From a virus, in IMG/VR virus record IMGVR_UViG_3300025138_000078, positions 1-44,649 of that record: DNA of 44,649 bases. One strand, written 5' to 3'. How positions within the stretch are numbered: the first letter of the stretch is position 1; the number at the start of each line of letters is the position of its first letter. Below, piece by piece: positions 1 through 10,537 of the stretch. The notes under the pieces are model-generated. The model ran no database searches. It saw nothing but the letters and a program-made list of their open reading frames with translations, and was not told where the DNA came from. Position numbers and translations under genes: made by a program.

Positions 1-3000
1 CTGGATTATCTAAACTAAAACCTTTAGATTTAATTTCATCTATATTCCAATCAAAGGCTCTACCTGCTGATTGCATTTTCTGTAATTTAGATGCAACAGG
101 TGGTGATATTCTTAGTACTTCTAAAATTTTATCTCTGTAATTAGAATTTTTCTTTTGTGATTCTTCGTAAAGCTTTATACTTGTATTTTTCACAACGGTA
201 AATATAGCTCCATATACACCAGTACCTCTAGAAAGACCATCAACCATACCATTTATCGCTTTTGGTACTTTTTCATCTAAAATACTTTTATCTTCTTCAT
301 CGTCTTCAAACATTAAAGCGAATAAAGCTTGTTGCATGTAGTTAAAAATAAGGTTTTGCATAACACCGTAATATAATATCCTAGATAAATTAGTTTTTGC
401 ATCCCCTCGGCCATTCTTAATATCGCTAGCTGATTTCTTTATTATACGTGCATATTGAGCCGGAGTGTTAGCAAAAGCTAGCACAATACGCCCTAATGGT
501 CCAGCTTGCTCCTGGCTAATTTTATCAGGTCTACTTGACTGCTGAGACTCTTCTGCTATCTCTCTAAAGTCTCGCATCGCTTGTTTATTTGCAGCTATAG
601 GGTTCATGCCTCCTTTTACTAAAGAATTAAGTCTATTCCTATAGAAAGTAGATCCACCAGATGCAATAGCAAAACTATCTGCTAACTGTGTAGGTGTAAA
701 ACCTAATTTAAGTAATTTATTAATAACACCTCTAACCCCACTCTCCTTAGCCACGTCAGCAATATCTTGTTCATTTACATTTATCTTCAAGCCATCACGT
801 CTTTCAACCAAGAAATCAGAGTTCCATAATGTTTTAAAATCACTCCAGAATTGAGGTTGATTAGCAAAAGCTTTACCGGCCGCTATAACATTATTGTCGC
901 CAAAGTTTATAAAGTTAACTGCAGATATTAGCTGTAAAGTAGCAGATCTAGTATTAAAGAACATAATAGCAGCCGTAGATCCATTTATCCAGTCAGTGAA
1001 ACGCTCCACCTGTTTATTACCAAAACCTCTGTTTCTACCACTCTTCATTCTTTTTAAAATATCCTTCATAGCTTCTTTATAAGACTCACCAAAAGCAGCT
1101 TCTAGCTTGTTTAGATTTTTAGGAGAAAATATAATGTCTACATTTTGTTGCCATAATTCTAAATACTGTTTTCTACCAGTGGTATTTAAAGACTCTAAAA
1201 GGTCAGTTGTAATAGTACCAGTGTCCCATTTTTCCGAAGGTTTTACATAAGCTCTACCTTTATTAAGTTTCATTATTTCTTGAGCAAATAACTTTAATTT
1301 AGGATCAGATTCCACTAACTCAACTAACTCAGCAATATCTGCTTCAGATAAATCTGGTGTTTTTTCACCTATTTGTTCCCATATATATACGCGTACAGCT
1401 TGTTCTCTTGTAAAAAGACTATCTTTTACTTTTTTCTTAAGGTTTTTAGGTACAATTTTTAAATCTCTTTTTAAAGCTCTAAAGTCTCTACCTAAATTGT
1501 TTCTATCTCTAGTTATATTCTCAACTCCTCTAGCATAAGGATCTATTAAATTATCTTTATACCATTTCATTTGAGAATTACCAACACTACCTTCACCTAA
1601 AGTAGCATACAATAAACCCATAAAATCTTCTGCCGACGGAGGAATAAAGAAGTTAAACCTACCTTTTTTCTTACCCATTAAGCCGGCCTTAACACCTGCA
1701 ATTGTTTCACTAGAAGCAATACCGGTTTTATTTTCTATTATATCATTAAACTCTTTATCAAGTTTAGGCGCTGCATTTTTAGAGAATTGAATTTCAGCTT
1801 CATTAATCTCATTATCTAGCTCACCCATTCTATCTAAAACATCTTGATTTGTAAAATCACCTGTTAACCTTTGTGATTCAGGTAACATGTTATTATTAGA
1901 TTTTGCAGCTTTATCTACAGATTTGCTAAGTGAAATATAAGACTTTTTAATTTCCTCTAATTCAGCCATCCTGTCAATAACAACATCACTAACCCCATCT
2001 GTAATCCTCTCTGCGTAATACTCAATTGATTCTTTTACGAATCTACCGCTGATTGGATACCTTAATATTATATTTTTTTCAGTTACTTTTGGTGCTGTAG
2101 GTGATTTACCATTTTTACCAACTACTACAGTCTCCTCTATATAAGTATCTTTGTTTAATCTTGTATGTGAAACCGTGCGTTTTGTAACAATATTACCTGT
2201 TTTTAAATCTTTAACGGTTGATACTGATGAACTAAACTCTCCATCATTGTATTTACTTTTAATGATATCGACAGCTTTCCCGCCATTGTTCATTCTGGTC
2301 CGTTGAACTTTTGTTGATGAAGAAATTTTACCATCTTTGTAAACTTTTTGCTCAGTAAGATTTTTATCCGCATCGTAAAGCTTAAAATCACTTGTTCTGC
2401 TCATAAAGTCACCTTCACCGTATCCAGTAATATCACTACCACCTTTAGAATTCATTGAACCAATAATCTTATACCCTGTAGCTTTGTCTTTACCTAAATC
2501 AATTGTTAAGTCAGGAGTAGGGGTATCAAACCTATCCCACCAGTTAGGATCTTTTTCATAATCATAAACACCAAGTTCAACCATTCTTGTATCTCCTTCT
2601 CCTCCATCTCTAAAAGATAATAGTTTACCGTTTTGGAAAGCTATTTTATAACCCGCACCATCACCATCTATATTATACTGTTGCCAATGAGTCCAAGCTT
2701 CTTTCATTACATCTAGATCTTTTGGGTCAACCGCTCTAGAAACAACCCATTTTCCTACTCCTTCTTCGTACGCAATAGTGTTATCAGTGTCCCAGTAATC
2801 ACGAAGAGTTTCTGAGTGCTCTTTAGCTTCTAATTTAGTATCAAAAACTTCAAGTGTATCTCCTTTAGACCTAGCTATTAAGCACCAAGGATTAGAGTTT
2901 TCACCCCAAAAGCTGTCAACTATGTTTCTAACTGCTTTTTGGCCTTTTTTAGAATCTACAACGTCATAAATAACTATACCGTCATCCATTTCTTGTTTGT

Positions 3001-6000
3001 TGCTAAGTTCTGGCACGTTGTCTGGATTTATTTTTTCCGTTCTAACTTCTTCGGTGAATTTGTTTATTAACTCATCTGGATTTGCGTAAGCATACGGATC
3101 TATTTTATTCTTATTAGACAATCTAACAACCTCTTCTATTTTATAACCATCTTCAGGAAATCTAGTATAACCATTAACTGTATAATATAATGCTAATTTC
3201 TTGTACTTAGGTTTTTTGTTTTCTGGAACATTTAATTCATCAGCCCAATCCAATAAGCTTTCAACTTGTTTAGGTATGTTTGGTAGATCTGGTCTTTTTT
3301 TCCTTAAAATACTCTCGTACTCAGCTCTTTTTTTCTTAGAGAATTGTATTTCTAACAAAGAATTATGATTACTACCAGGTTGTAAGCCAAGATTATTTAT
3401 TATTTCTTGCTCTCTTACTACTCCTTCAATATTTTTACTAAACATTAAACTAGATTTACCAGCACCTAGATCGGCTTTAGCCTGATTACTATCTAGTTTA
3501 GATCTACCAACAGTGTTGATCACATTGTCGATATACATCTTAGTTAATCCAGTTAGTATGCTTCCAAACTCAGTTCTAGCTTCACCTTTAATAGGTATAC
3601 TTAAAGTTCCTTTGTTTATTCCAATTAAGCTTTGTAGTTTAGCTACAGAACTAGGTGATATATTACCTGTAAATTCAGGTTTTAATTTATAAACATCTGT
3701 CTGAGTAGTTTTACCAAGACTTCTTCCGTTGGGACTGGATATACCAGGAATCGCGCCATCTACTTTATCATAAAATATTGCTAAAACCTTAGGATTAATA
3801 CCTATTGATCTTCCATAAGTATCTCTAGATACGTCTATAGTTTCACCCTGCTCATTTACAACTGTCTCTTTAGTAGCGATATTGTAATCTGGCATTGTTT
3901 TTATAAACTTTCTAACATCACTATCGTTCTTAAATACGTTCTGCAGAGAATTAGCCTCTGAAGACCCACCGCTTTTATCGTATTTTAATGTAGCATTACC
4001 TCTAGCTTTCTTACCGCTTATACCAAATATAGCCTCAGACACTTTGTCAAAGAATTTATTGTTTAAACTTTTGAAGTTAGGTCTTTCACCTTCTTTTATA
4101 TCTATTACGTTTTCTACAGCTTCTAGTATCGAAGGATCACTTATAGGACCAAAGCTTGTAGCTTTTATCATCTTCTGAGTAGAATCTTTTAAATCGCTAG
4201 GTTTGCTGTCGCTTCCATATAACGTATTAACATCACCTGACATTTCTTTAACAGATCCAACACCACCTGCTTCTACATCAAGACTTTTATCAGCTATCTT
4301 TCTAAACTTTTCGTAAGTCTGCTGAGCCTTGGGTGCTATGTTATTATATACCCAGGTTGAAAACTTAGAATCTCCAGGTTTATAAGACTCTATTATTCTA
4401 GGTAGAAATTCTCTTAAATAATCTTTAACTTCGTCTCTATCATAATCTCCTTTTCTAGTATCGTACTTTATAGCTCTTAAAGCCATGTTATCGAAAGACT
4501 CAACTAAATCAGCTTCAGCTTTTGCTTTTTCTTTGATAGAAGTATCTTTTGATTTTATAGTTTCTATTAAACCTTCGTTATCGTATACTTTTTTAGGAGC
4601 TGATTTTTCTTTAGTTGAAGATTCTTTTTTAACACTAGATTTTTTAGCTTGTCTTATTTTTAATTCTAAGTTAGATTTTTGAGCATCAAAGTCTCCTTCG
4701 TCCATCTCAAATTCTCTGTCTATTAAATCTTCTAGTTCAGTGTTAAGTTCTGAAACTGATTTAGATAAACTAACACCGCTCACTTTACCATCCCCATCTT
4801 TACCTGCAAGTGCTTTCAAAGATCCTTTAAAATTACCCTTACTGTAAGCCTTGTTGTAATCTTTTATAAAGTTTATAACCCCCTCAGCTTTATCGAATCT
4901 TATGTTTCTAAGGCCTAAGTCTTGAAAAATTCGTCTAAAGAAATCCTGTATTTTTGTTATACTAGACTCATTTAGTTTTACCTCTTTGTTAGTTACAGCC
5001 TCTGAAAATAAAGGAAGAATTTCTTCAAAGAACTTGTCAGCAGTAATTTTATCATCAGTAGCATAGCTTTCTATACGTGCTACAATATTTGAGGAAGATG
5101 AAGAGGATGCTAGTATTTCTTTTAAAAGCAATTCCCCAGCCTGTTGAACTAGCTCTGGTTTTGATGACAGAGAAGCTTTTAGGAATTTATGTAAAAATTC
5201 ATGTTGACCAGTTGTAACAACTCTATCACTAAGTGCAGAAGCTTTGTTTATAACTAAAATTTCTTTACCATCAGCATCCACTACAAATGTTCCGTAAGAA
5301 TCTTTAGTTTCTTTAGCGTACTCCTTAGACTGACCAACGCTTATTAAAAATTCTTCCATCTTATCATCGGCAGATCCATCTTGATCGTCTTCAAATATCT
5401 TGGTTTCATCTACTTTTTGACCAATAGAATTTAAAGACTTTGCAAAATTACTTACATCTTTATCAAATCCTTCAGTTATACTTCTTTTTATACTGCTGTT
5501 TTCTATTTCACTATCAATTTCTTTAATTCTATCGTTTATAGGGCCATGGAAAGAAGAGTCTGTGTTTTTCTTCTTCTCTATTAATTTCTTTTTCTGAATT
5601 AACAATTCTATCTGATCAGATGAAACGTCTTCTGGAGCCGTATTCATAACGCTAGCAACGTCTCTAACGAACACTCTGGCTTTATTTATATCTTCTATAA
5701 GGCTAGGATCTGTAGCCGTCTCTAGCATAGTTTTAAAGTATAAATCCGTGGATTTTAAGTTGTTAAATATACCTTTATATATTTGTGCTTTTTGAGCGTT
5801 GTAAGTATTTTTAGCACCAGTAAGACCAATACCACCGCTAAGCATAAAAGTTCCAGCTATTAAGTTTATTTGCTCATCAACGAATTCATTTTGCTTTAAT
5901 GCGCCTAAGCCAAAAGCCATGTCTGTAATAATGTTCATTCCAAAAGTAACCTCCTCTTCGAGAAGTTCTTTAAACATATTCCCTGTGTATGTTTTAACTG

Positions 6001-7900
6001 CTGCTTTAGTACCTTCTTTAGTAGTCAATCCTTTTAAAGAATTAAATAATGCGTTTTTTATTTCTTTACCAGCACCACCTTTTATAAACTTATAATCAGG
6101 CATTATAGCTTGAACCAAACCTTCTGTAAAAGAAACAGTTGTAGCATATAAATCCCCAGCAGGACCACTTAAACCTTTTTTGTTTGCTTCTATAGAATTA
6201 TTCAAAATAGTCATCCTAAAAGCAGCATCACTGGATATAATAAGGTTCTTCATGTTTTGAGCAGACTTTGTTACAGCTCCTGCTTTGGTATAATTTGAAA
6301 GCATTTTACCTAAACCCTCTCTATACCCTGTAAATTTACCTTGTTTTACATTTCTGATTATCTCAGCTGTAAAAGGAATCATATTAAAAGCTGTTTTACT
6401 CCATGCTCTAGCACTAAACTCCTTAAGGTTACCTTCGCCATCTGTGATGTTAAATTTTTCATCCTTAGAGTCTGGAACCACGTTAAAGTTTAATAAATCA
6501 CCCCAAGTATCCCTCATAGAGTCAAAGCTACTATAAGTGTCATCATCCGTGAACAAGTCTCCAAATGCAGTTGTTACAAAAACAGGGAATCCAACAACTG
6601 TTTGGCCAGCTAGTTTCACCATTTCTTGAGCAGTGCCTCCTACTTGATCAACAGCCCAGTTAAAAACTCCATCACCGGAAAAAGCTTCTGTGTATTTTTT
6701 TACATCATCAGTTAACTTAAAGTTACTTTTCAAAGCCATTCTAGCTATATCTACACCCCATTGAGCGTTTATAACTTCTTGACTCTTATTTAAAGACTCT
6801 TGCTTGCCTTTATATCTATCAGAAGTTTGTTTAAACGTATCTTTTAGAGAGTTGTATTGTTCTAATAAACCATTATATTTATCTAAAGTCTCTTGAGTGT
6901 AGCCAGTTGCAGGTTTATTGTTTTTTATAAGATTCATACTTCTAACTAAAGATGATTCTTGTCTTTTTAAATCACCAAAAACATCTTCAGTTTCTAGTTT
7001 TAAAGCATCGTATTCTTTACTTAATTCTTTACGTACTTCTAATATTTTAGGTATTCTGTATTTATTTATTAAAGCTTCCTTATCCTGCAAGTTCATCTTG
7101 CCTTGCGCTAGCTTCTGTAAAGTTCTAACGTCTTCACCTCCAGCGATAGCTCCTTCTAAACTGTCTTCAAGCTCTATTACCTGTGAAGGCACATCGGTCT
7201 TAGCATCGTTTATCCAGTTGCCAGAAATAGCTTGCAGTCCTTGTTTGAAAAGCCCTTGAGAAAAAGGAGTATCAAAAGTGTTACTCGTATTTCCTGTGTC
7301 TTTTCTTAGTTGTTCTATAGCTTTATCTTTTAATTTAAAGTTGTCATCAAACTTATATATTTGCTCTTTTTCAGCTTTAGCTTCTTCATCAAATTTGTCT
7401 GACTGATCATCTATATATTGCCTAGCATCTTCCCAAGTATCAAACACATCACCTTCTAAACCGTCTTCCGCGTAGTTAGTTGCTAATTTAATTAATTTTT
7501 GTTTAGCTTCAGGTGTCTTCTTTAATGTCTTCTTTATTTCTTCATAATCTGTTATAACAACTCCAGAGCTATTTTTTCTAAGCAGGGTTTCACCCATTGG
7601 ACCTTTTTCAATATAGTCATCATCAGTTAAATCCATTATAGAACCAGGTTTATTACCTGTTCTTTGCTCGTAATTGAAACTAGCCTGCTCGTTTGACAGT
7701 GGCTCCGAAGAACCATTTTCCGATGCTGAATCCATAGCTGTTACACTTGCATCCTCCGTTGCAACAGCTTCTGTCTTTACTGGTTTAACTTCTTCTTCAA
7801 TTAGCACAGCTCCTTCAAATTGTTCAGAACTCTTAAAATCTTCAAGTAAATTTTCAGGTACATTAATTAATTTACCTGATTTCAATCTATAGTATGGCAT
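1..7900 (-). CDS. Giant ejection/polyvalent-type virion protein, C-terminus cut by window edge
   Basis: One reading frame runs from ATG at 7898-7900 to the left edge with no stop in the stretches I read, giving at least 2633 residues (start MPYYRLKSGKLINVPENLLE). Residues 900-904 read HEFLH, an HExxH zinc-peptidase-like motif in the context TTGQHEFLHKF. Near residue 1670 is a NPWCLIARS segment in a Trp/Tyr-rich domain. Residues about 2310-2600 (RSATLQLISAVNFIN, IADSFAIASGGSTFYRNR, ESQQSSRPDKISQEQ) resemble the C-terminal domain I recall from giant marine phage proteins and polyvalent proteins (LPD38-like). A hydrophobic stretch lies near residues 670-700. It is last of three ejection-type genes, 15 nt after the 617-residue gene. 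By analogy with T7 gp16 it probably travels in the capsid and enters the host; that is inference, and peptidase activity is unproven. Confidence 0.8.
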   Translation of the reverse strand, partial: MPYYRLKSGKLINVPENLLEDFKSSEQFEGAVLIEEEVKPVKTEAVATEDASVTAMDSASENGSSEPLSNEQASFNYEQRTGNKPGSIMDLTDDDYIEKGPMGETLLRKNSSGVVITDYEEIKKTLKKTPEAKQKLIKLATNYAEDGLEGDVFDTWEDARQYIDDQSDKFDEEAKAEKEQIYKFDDNFKLKDKAIEQLRKDTGNTSNTFDTPFSQGLFKQGLQAISGNWINDAKTDVPSQVIELEDSLEGAIAGGEDVRTLQKLAQGKMNLQDKEALINKYRIPKILEVRKELSKEYDALKLETEDVFGDLKRQESSLVRSMNLIKNNKPATGYTQETLDKYNGLLEQYNSLKDTFKQTSDRYKGKQESLNKSQEVINAQWGVDIARMALKSNFKLTDDVKKYTEAFSGDGVFNWAVDQVGGTAQEMVKLAGQTVVGFPVFVTTAFGDLFTDDDTYSSFDSMRDTWGDLLNFNVVPDSKDEKFNITDGEGNLKEFSARAWSKTAFNMIPFTAEIIRNVKQGKFTGYREGLGKMLSNYTKAGAVTKSAQNMKNLIISSDAAFRMTILNNSIEANKKGLSGPAGDLYATTVSFTEGLVQAIMPDYKFIKGGAGKEIKNALFNSLKGLTTKEGTKAAVKTYTGNMFKELLEEEVTFGMNIITDMAFGLGALKQNEFVDEQINLIAGTFMLSGGIGLTGAKNTYNAQKAQIYKGIFNNLKSTDLYFKTMLETATDPSLIEDINKARVFVRDVASVMNTAPEDVSSDQIELLIQKKKLIEKKKNTDSSFHGPINDRIKEIDSEIENSSIKRSITEGFDKDVSNFAKSLNSIGQKVDETKIFEDDQDGSADDKMEEFLISVGQSKEYAKETKDSYGTFVVDADGKEILVINKASALSDRVVTTGQHEFLHKFLKASLSSKPELVQQAGELLLKEILASSSSSSNIVARIESYATDDKITADKFFEEILPLFSEAVTNKEVKLNESSITKIQDFFRRIFQDLGLRNIRFDKAEGVINFIKDYNKAYSKGNFKGSLKALAGKDGDGKVSGVSLSKSVSELNTELEDLIDREFEMDEGDFDAQKSNLELKIRQAKKSSVKKESSTKEKSAPKKVYDNEGLIETIKSKDTSIKEKAKAEADLVESFDNMALRAIKYDTRKGDYDRDEVKDYLREFLPRIIESYKPGDSKFSTWVYNNIAPKAQQTYEKFRKIADKSLDVEAGGVGSVKEMSGDVNTLYGSDSKPSDLKDSTQKMIKATSFGPISDPSILEAVENVIDIKEGERPNFKSLNNKFFDKVSEAIFGISGKKARGNATLKYDKSGGSSEANSLQNVFKNDSDVRKFIKTMPDYNIATKETVVNEQGETIDVSRDTYGRSIGINPKVLAIFYDKVDGAIPGISSPNGRSLGKTTQTDVYKLKPEFTGNISPSSVAKLQSLIGINKGTLSIPIKGEARTEFGSILTGLTKMYIDNVINTVGRSKLDSNQAKADLGAGKSSLMFSKNIEGVVREQEIINNLGLQPGSNHNSLLEIQFSKKKRAEYESILRKKRPDLPNIPKQVESLLDWADELNVPENKKPKYKKLALYYTVNGYTRFPEDGYKIEEVVRLSNKNKIDPYAYANPDELINKFTEEVRTEKINPDNVPELSNKQEMDDGIVIYDVVDSKKGQKAVRNIVDSFWGENSNPWCLIARSKGDTLEVFDTKLEAKEHSETLRDYWDTDNTIAYEEGVGKWVVSRAVDPKDLDVMKEAWTHWQQYNIDGDGAGYKIAFQNGKLLSFRDGGEGDTRMVELGVYDYEKDPNWWDRFDTPTPDLTIDLGKDKATGYKIIGSMNSKGGSDITGYGEGDFMSRTSDFKLYDADKNLTEQKVYKDGKISSSTKVQRTRMNNGGKAVDIIKSKYNDGEFSSSVSTVKDLKTGNIVTKRTVSHTRLNKDTYIEETVVVGKNGKSPTAPKVTEKNIILRYPISGRFVKESIEYYAERITDGVSDVVIDRMAELEEIKKSYISLSKSVDKAAKSNNNMLPESQRLTGDFTNQDVLDRMGELDNEINEAEIQFSKNAAPKLDKEFNDIIENKTGIASSETIAGVKAGLMGKKKGRFNFFIPPSAEDFMGLLYATLGEGSVGNSQMKWYKDNLIDPYARGVENITRDRNNLGRDFRALKRDLKIVPKNLKKKVKDSLFTREQAVRVYIWEQIGEKTPDLSEADIAELVELVESDPKLKLFAQEIMKLNKGRAYVKPSEKWDTGTITTDLLESLNTTGRKQYLELWQQNVDIIFSPKNLNKLEAAFGESYKEAMKDILKRMKSGRNRGFGNKQVERFTDWINGSTAAIMFFNTRSATLQLISAVNFINFGDNNVIAAGKAFANQPQFWSDFKTLWNSDFLVERRDGLKINVNEQDIADVAKESGVRGVINKLLKLGFTPTQLADSFAIASGGSTFYRNRLNSLVKGGMNPIAANKQAMRDFREIAEESQQSSRPDKISQEQAGPLGRIVLAFANTPAQYARIIKKSASDIKNGRGDAKTNLSRILYYGVMQNLIFNYMQQALFALMFEDDEEDKSILDEKVPKAINGMVDGLSRGTGVYGAIFTVVKNTSIKLYEESQKKNSNYRDKILEVLRISPPVASKLQKMQSAGRAFDWNIDEIKSKGFSLDNP

Positions 7901-7915
7901 ATTGTTTTACTTTTA

Positions 7916-9769
7916 TTAACTTCTTTTTGTAACTTGATTTCCTCTTTTTTGGTCAACTTTAAAAACCTCAGCTTCGTTTTTTTCTTTTTCAAGCGCTTCA
8001 GCTTCTGCTTTTGCTTTAGCATCAGCTTTTTCTTTTGCTTTTGCTTCTGCCTCTTTTTTCTTTTTATCTAACTTAGACGATCTAAAGCGAGTATCATTTC
8101 TTAAAGCGTCTTCATATCCTTTTTGTTCTTCTTTTGATAGAAGAGAAGTTCCTTTAGTTCTTTCCGAAGCTCTTAAAAGATTTAAATAAAACCTGTTTCT
8201 ATCTGTAGAGTCATTCATGTTGTAAACTACATCTTTTGTAAGTTCAGGATTATCTTTATCGTAACCACTAACAGACTCTTTACCAATTGTTATTGTATTT
8301 TTTTCTCGATTAAATATTGGTTCTACGCCAACATATTCTTGATACATACCAATAGGGTTTTTCTTCACTTCATTATAAAAATCTTTACCTTTATTAACCG
8401 TAGATTTAACACTTTTTTCATAAGGAGTAATACTAGGATTACCTTTAGAAGTGTAATATACTTTTGTAGGTGTTCCATCTTCATTAAGCAAGTCTAATTC
8501 AATACCATCAGCTTTATAAGCGGCTACGTCTTCAGGTGTAGCGTCTCTAGTTTTTACACGGTTTTTACCACCAGCACCCATTAGCTTCTGTAAGTCTTTC
8601 TCAAACCTTTGCTCCATTAAAAAGCTTTGTTTCATTTCGGGTGTAGCACCAGCCCAGTCAGACTGCTTTATAGTCGGCCAACCAAGTGTATTACTTATAT
8701 ATTTTATTTGTTGATCCAAGGGTAATGCTAATATACCCGCAGCAGAACCTTTCAACTCTGCGTCGTATGCTGTATTATCTCTCAAAGCATCTGGATCAAA
8801 ATGCTCTTCAGCTGTTCTTTCCACACCGCCTTTAACTCCTCTGCTAGAATACACTACATTTTTATTAAAACCTAAACCAGTAGCATTACCTTTGTCATCA
8901 GTAAATCCAGCTATTCTTAAAGATTCTGTAGTATCTCCTTCTGGAGCTATATCAACTATTAAATCACCTTCTTCACCCCAAGTAGCAAGATCTCTTTTCC
9001 AAGAAAAGCTACCAACATCGCTGCCTTCTTCAAAGGTTAGATCATCTCTACTTATTAAACCTGCAGCTTCTAGCTCTTTGAACGTTTTGCTTTTTGTATC
9101 TATAGATGAATTTATAGTTAACATGTTTCTATATTTACCATCTTCACCTTTAACTCTTGCTAATACTTTCTTACTTGTAACGCCTTCCATTTGTTTACCT
9201 AGAAGAGAGTAGGAAGCTACTTGACTTTGAGTATTTTCAAAACCCTGTCCTTGATAGTCCATAGTTTTACCAATCATACCTGTAGTGCTATTAGCTAAGC
9301 CATCTAATCCAGATATTATATTACCAGCGCTAGAAACCATACTTGTTTGATAACCTTTAAAATCTGTTACAATTTGACTATAAGCGTCTCTAGTGTCTTT
9401 ATCTAGGTTAGGATTCATTTTTAGCTCTGTCTGAGCCTCAATAGCACCTATTTTAAAAGATTTACCGTTTACAGTTATTTCTTCTCCAACATTAGCCATC
9501 ATCTTAGCAGTATCTTTGAATTGCTCAGAAATACTCGGGTCTTTAATACCGCTACTTACTTGTTCTATACCTTCAAGAAACTTTTGAGAAACACCATTAG
9601 CTGTAAGTTGCTTAGCTTGTTTTTGTTTTCTTGCAATTTCTTGGTTCTTTTCTTTAGCAGCAGCATAATTATCTATTCCTCTAGCGACGTCTTTTCCAAA
9701 ACCAGCTATGGCTTGACCCCAGATTTCTCCAGATCTATCAATTATTACTTGTGGGTTTCTATAACTCAT
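7916..9769 (-). CDS. Internal virion / DNA-ejection protein candidate (617 aa)
   Basis: The 617-residue protein starts MSYRNPQVIIDRSGEIWGQA. It has an alanine/lysine-rich helical N-terminus, a long mixed middle, and a strongly charged Ala/Lys/Glu tail at about residues 555-600 that should form a helix or coiled coil. No enzyme motif is visible. It sits between a small alanine-rich protein (246 aa) and the giant protein, the same small-medium-giant order as T7 gp14-gp15-gp16. I therefore infer an internal virion protein delivered with DNA. It could instead be another inner-capsid or tail protein. The ATG at 9767-9769 follows an A/T-rich leader without Shine-Dalgarno. Confidence 0.6.
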   Translation of the reverse strand: MSYRNPQVIIDRSGEIWGQAIAGFGKDVARGIDNYAAAKEKNQEIARKQKQAKQLTANGVSQKFLEGIEQVSSGIKDPSISEQFKDTAKMMANVGEEITVNGKSFKIGAIEAQTELKMNPNLDKDTRDAYSQIVTDFKGYQTSMVSSAGNIISGLDGLANSTTGMIGKTMDYQGQGFENTQSQVASYSLLGKQMEGVTSKKVLARVKGEDGKYRNMLTINSSIDTKSKTFKELEAAGLISRDDLTFEEGSDVGSFSWKRDLATWGEEGDLIVDIAPEGDTTESLRIAGFTDDKGNATGLGFNKNVVYSSRGVKGGVERTAEEHFDPDALRDNTAYDAELKGSAAGILALPLDQQIKYISNTLGWPTIKQSDWAGATPEMKQSFLMEQRFEKDLQKLMGAGGKNRVKTRDATPEDVAAYKADGIELDLLNEDGTPTKVYYTSKGNPSITPYEKSVKSTVNKGKDFYNEVKKNPIGMYQEYVGVEPIFNREKNTITIGKESVSGYDKDNPELTKDVVYNMNDSTDRNRFYLNLLRASERTKGTSLLSKEEQKGYEDALRNDTRFRSSKLDKKKKEAEAKAKEKADAKAKAEAEALEKEKNEAEVFKVDQKRGNQVTKRS

Positions 9770-9793
9770 GTTTTATTTTATTATTTATTTCAA

Positions 9794-10534
9794 TTAACTC
9801 CCAGGTTTAATAGAGCCTAAAACACTAGAGCCAATGCCGCCTACAGCAGACATAAATCCTGCATTAGCTGATGCTCTGTTTTGATTAGCTTGTGCTACGT
9901 TTTGATTTTCCTGTGTTATCTTACCTTGTGCAGCGTCTAAATCTGCGTTAGTTCTATTCTCTTGCGCTTGAAATTCAAATTGCTTACCAGCGGCTTCAGC
10001 TGACTGTACTCTTTGACCTTCAGATATAGCTATACCTTGAAGTCTTTGAGCTTCAGACATCTTTTGTTGGTTTAGTTGTTGTTCACCTTGAGCTTTTAGT
10101 TTTTCGTTTTGAGCTTCTTGGCTCTCTATAGAAGCTGCAACTCCTTTCTTGCTTTGTAAAGCAGCTTGTGCTAATGCCGTTGCTCCACCCGCACTTGCAC
10201 CCGTAGCCCTTAATGTGTCTAAAGTGTTTGCTAGAGCAATATCACTTTGTTCCATTTGAATCTCAGCCGCTTGAGTTGCAACACCTAGTTGAGCGAAAGG
10301 ATTATTTAAGTTTCCGCTTAAGTCCTTTGCCATACCAGATAAATCAGTTACACCTGCAAAAGGATTAACTATATCTTGCCTAGAGTTTTTTATTGACTCC
10401 ATCTTGGCTTCAGCTCTTCCTTTAGCCGACCTCGCGTGCTTAGCGTCTTTTTTTGCTTTACTCGCTGCTGTAGCCGCCCCAATTCCTGAGGCTAAAAGAC
10501 TAGCTCCCGCTACTATACCAGTTATTACTCCCAT
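9794..10534 (-). CDS. Small ejection-type protein with hydrophobic N-terminus (246 aa)
   Basis: The protein begins MGVITGIVAGASLLASGIGA, a Gly/Ala-rich hydrophobic segment of about 23 residues that could insert in a membrane. Residues about 25-55 are basic, and residues 75-220 are Ala/Gln-rich and predicted helical. The C-terminus returns to a Gly-rich hydrophobic stretch (AGFMSAVGGIGSSVLGS). This layout is typical of small podoviral ejection proteins (T7 gp14-like, P22 gp7-like) that help form a channel in the cell envelope. It lies 3 nt after the GNAT-like gene and 24 nt before the 617-residue gene, so it is probably co-transcribed with them. The role is inferred from composition and position. 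Confidence 0.6.
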   Translation of the reverse strand: MGVITGIVAGASLLASGIGAATAASKAKKDAKHARSAKGRAEAKMESIKNSRQDIVNPFAGVTDLSGMAKDLSGNLNNPFAQLGVATQAAEIQMEQSDIALANTLDTLRATGASAGGATALAQAALQSKKGVAASIESQEAQNEKLKAQGEQQLNQQKMSEAQRLQGIAISEGQRVQSAEAAGKQFEFQAQENRTNADLDAAQGKITQENQNVAQANQNRASANAGFMSAVGGIGSSVLGSIKPGS

Positions 10535-10537
10535 TTC

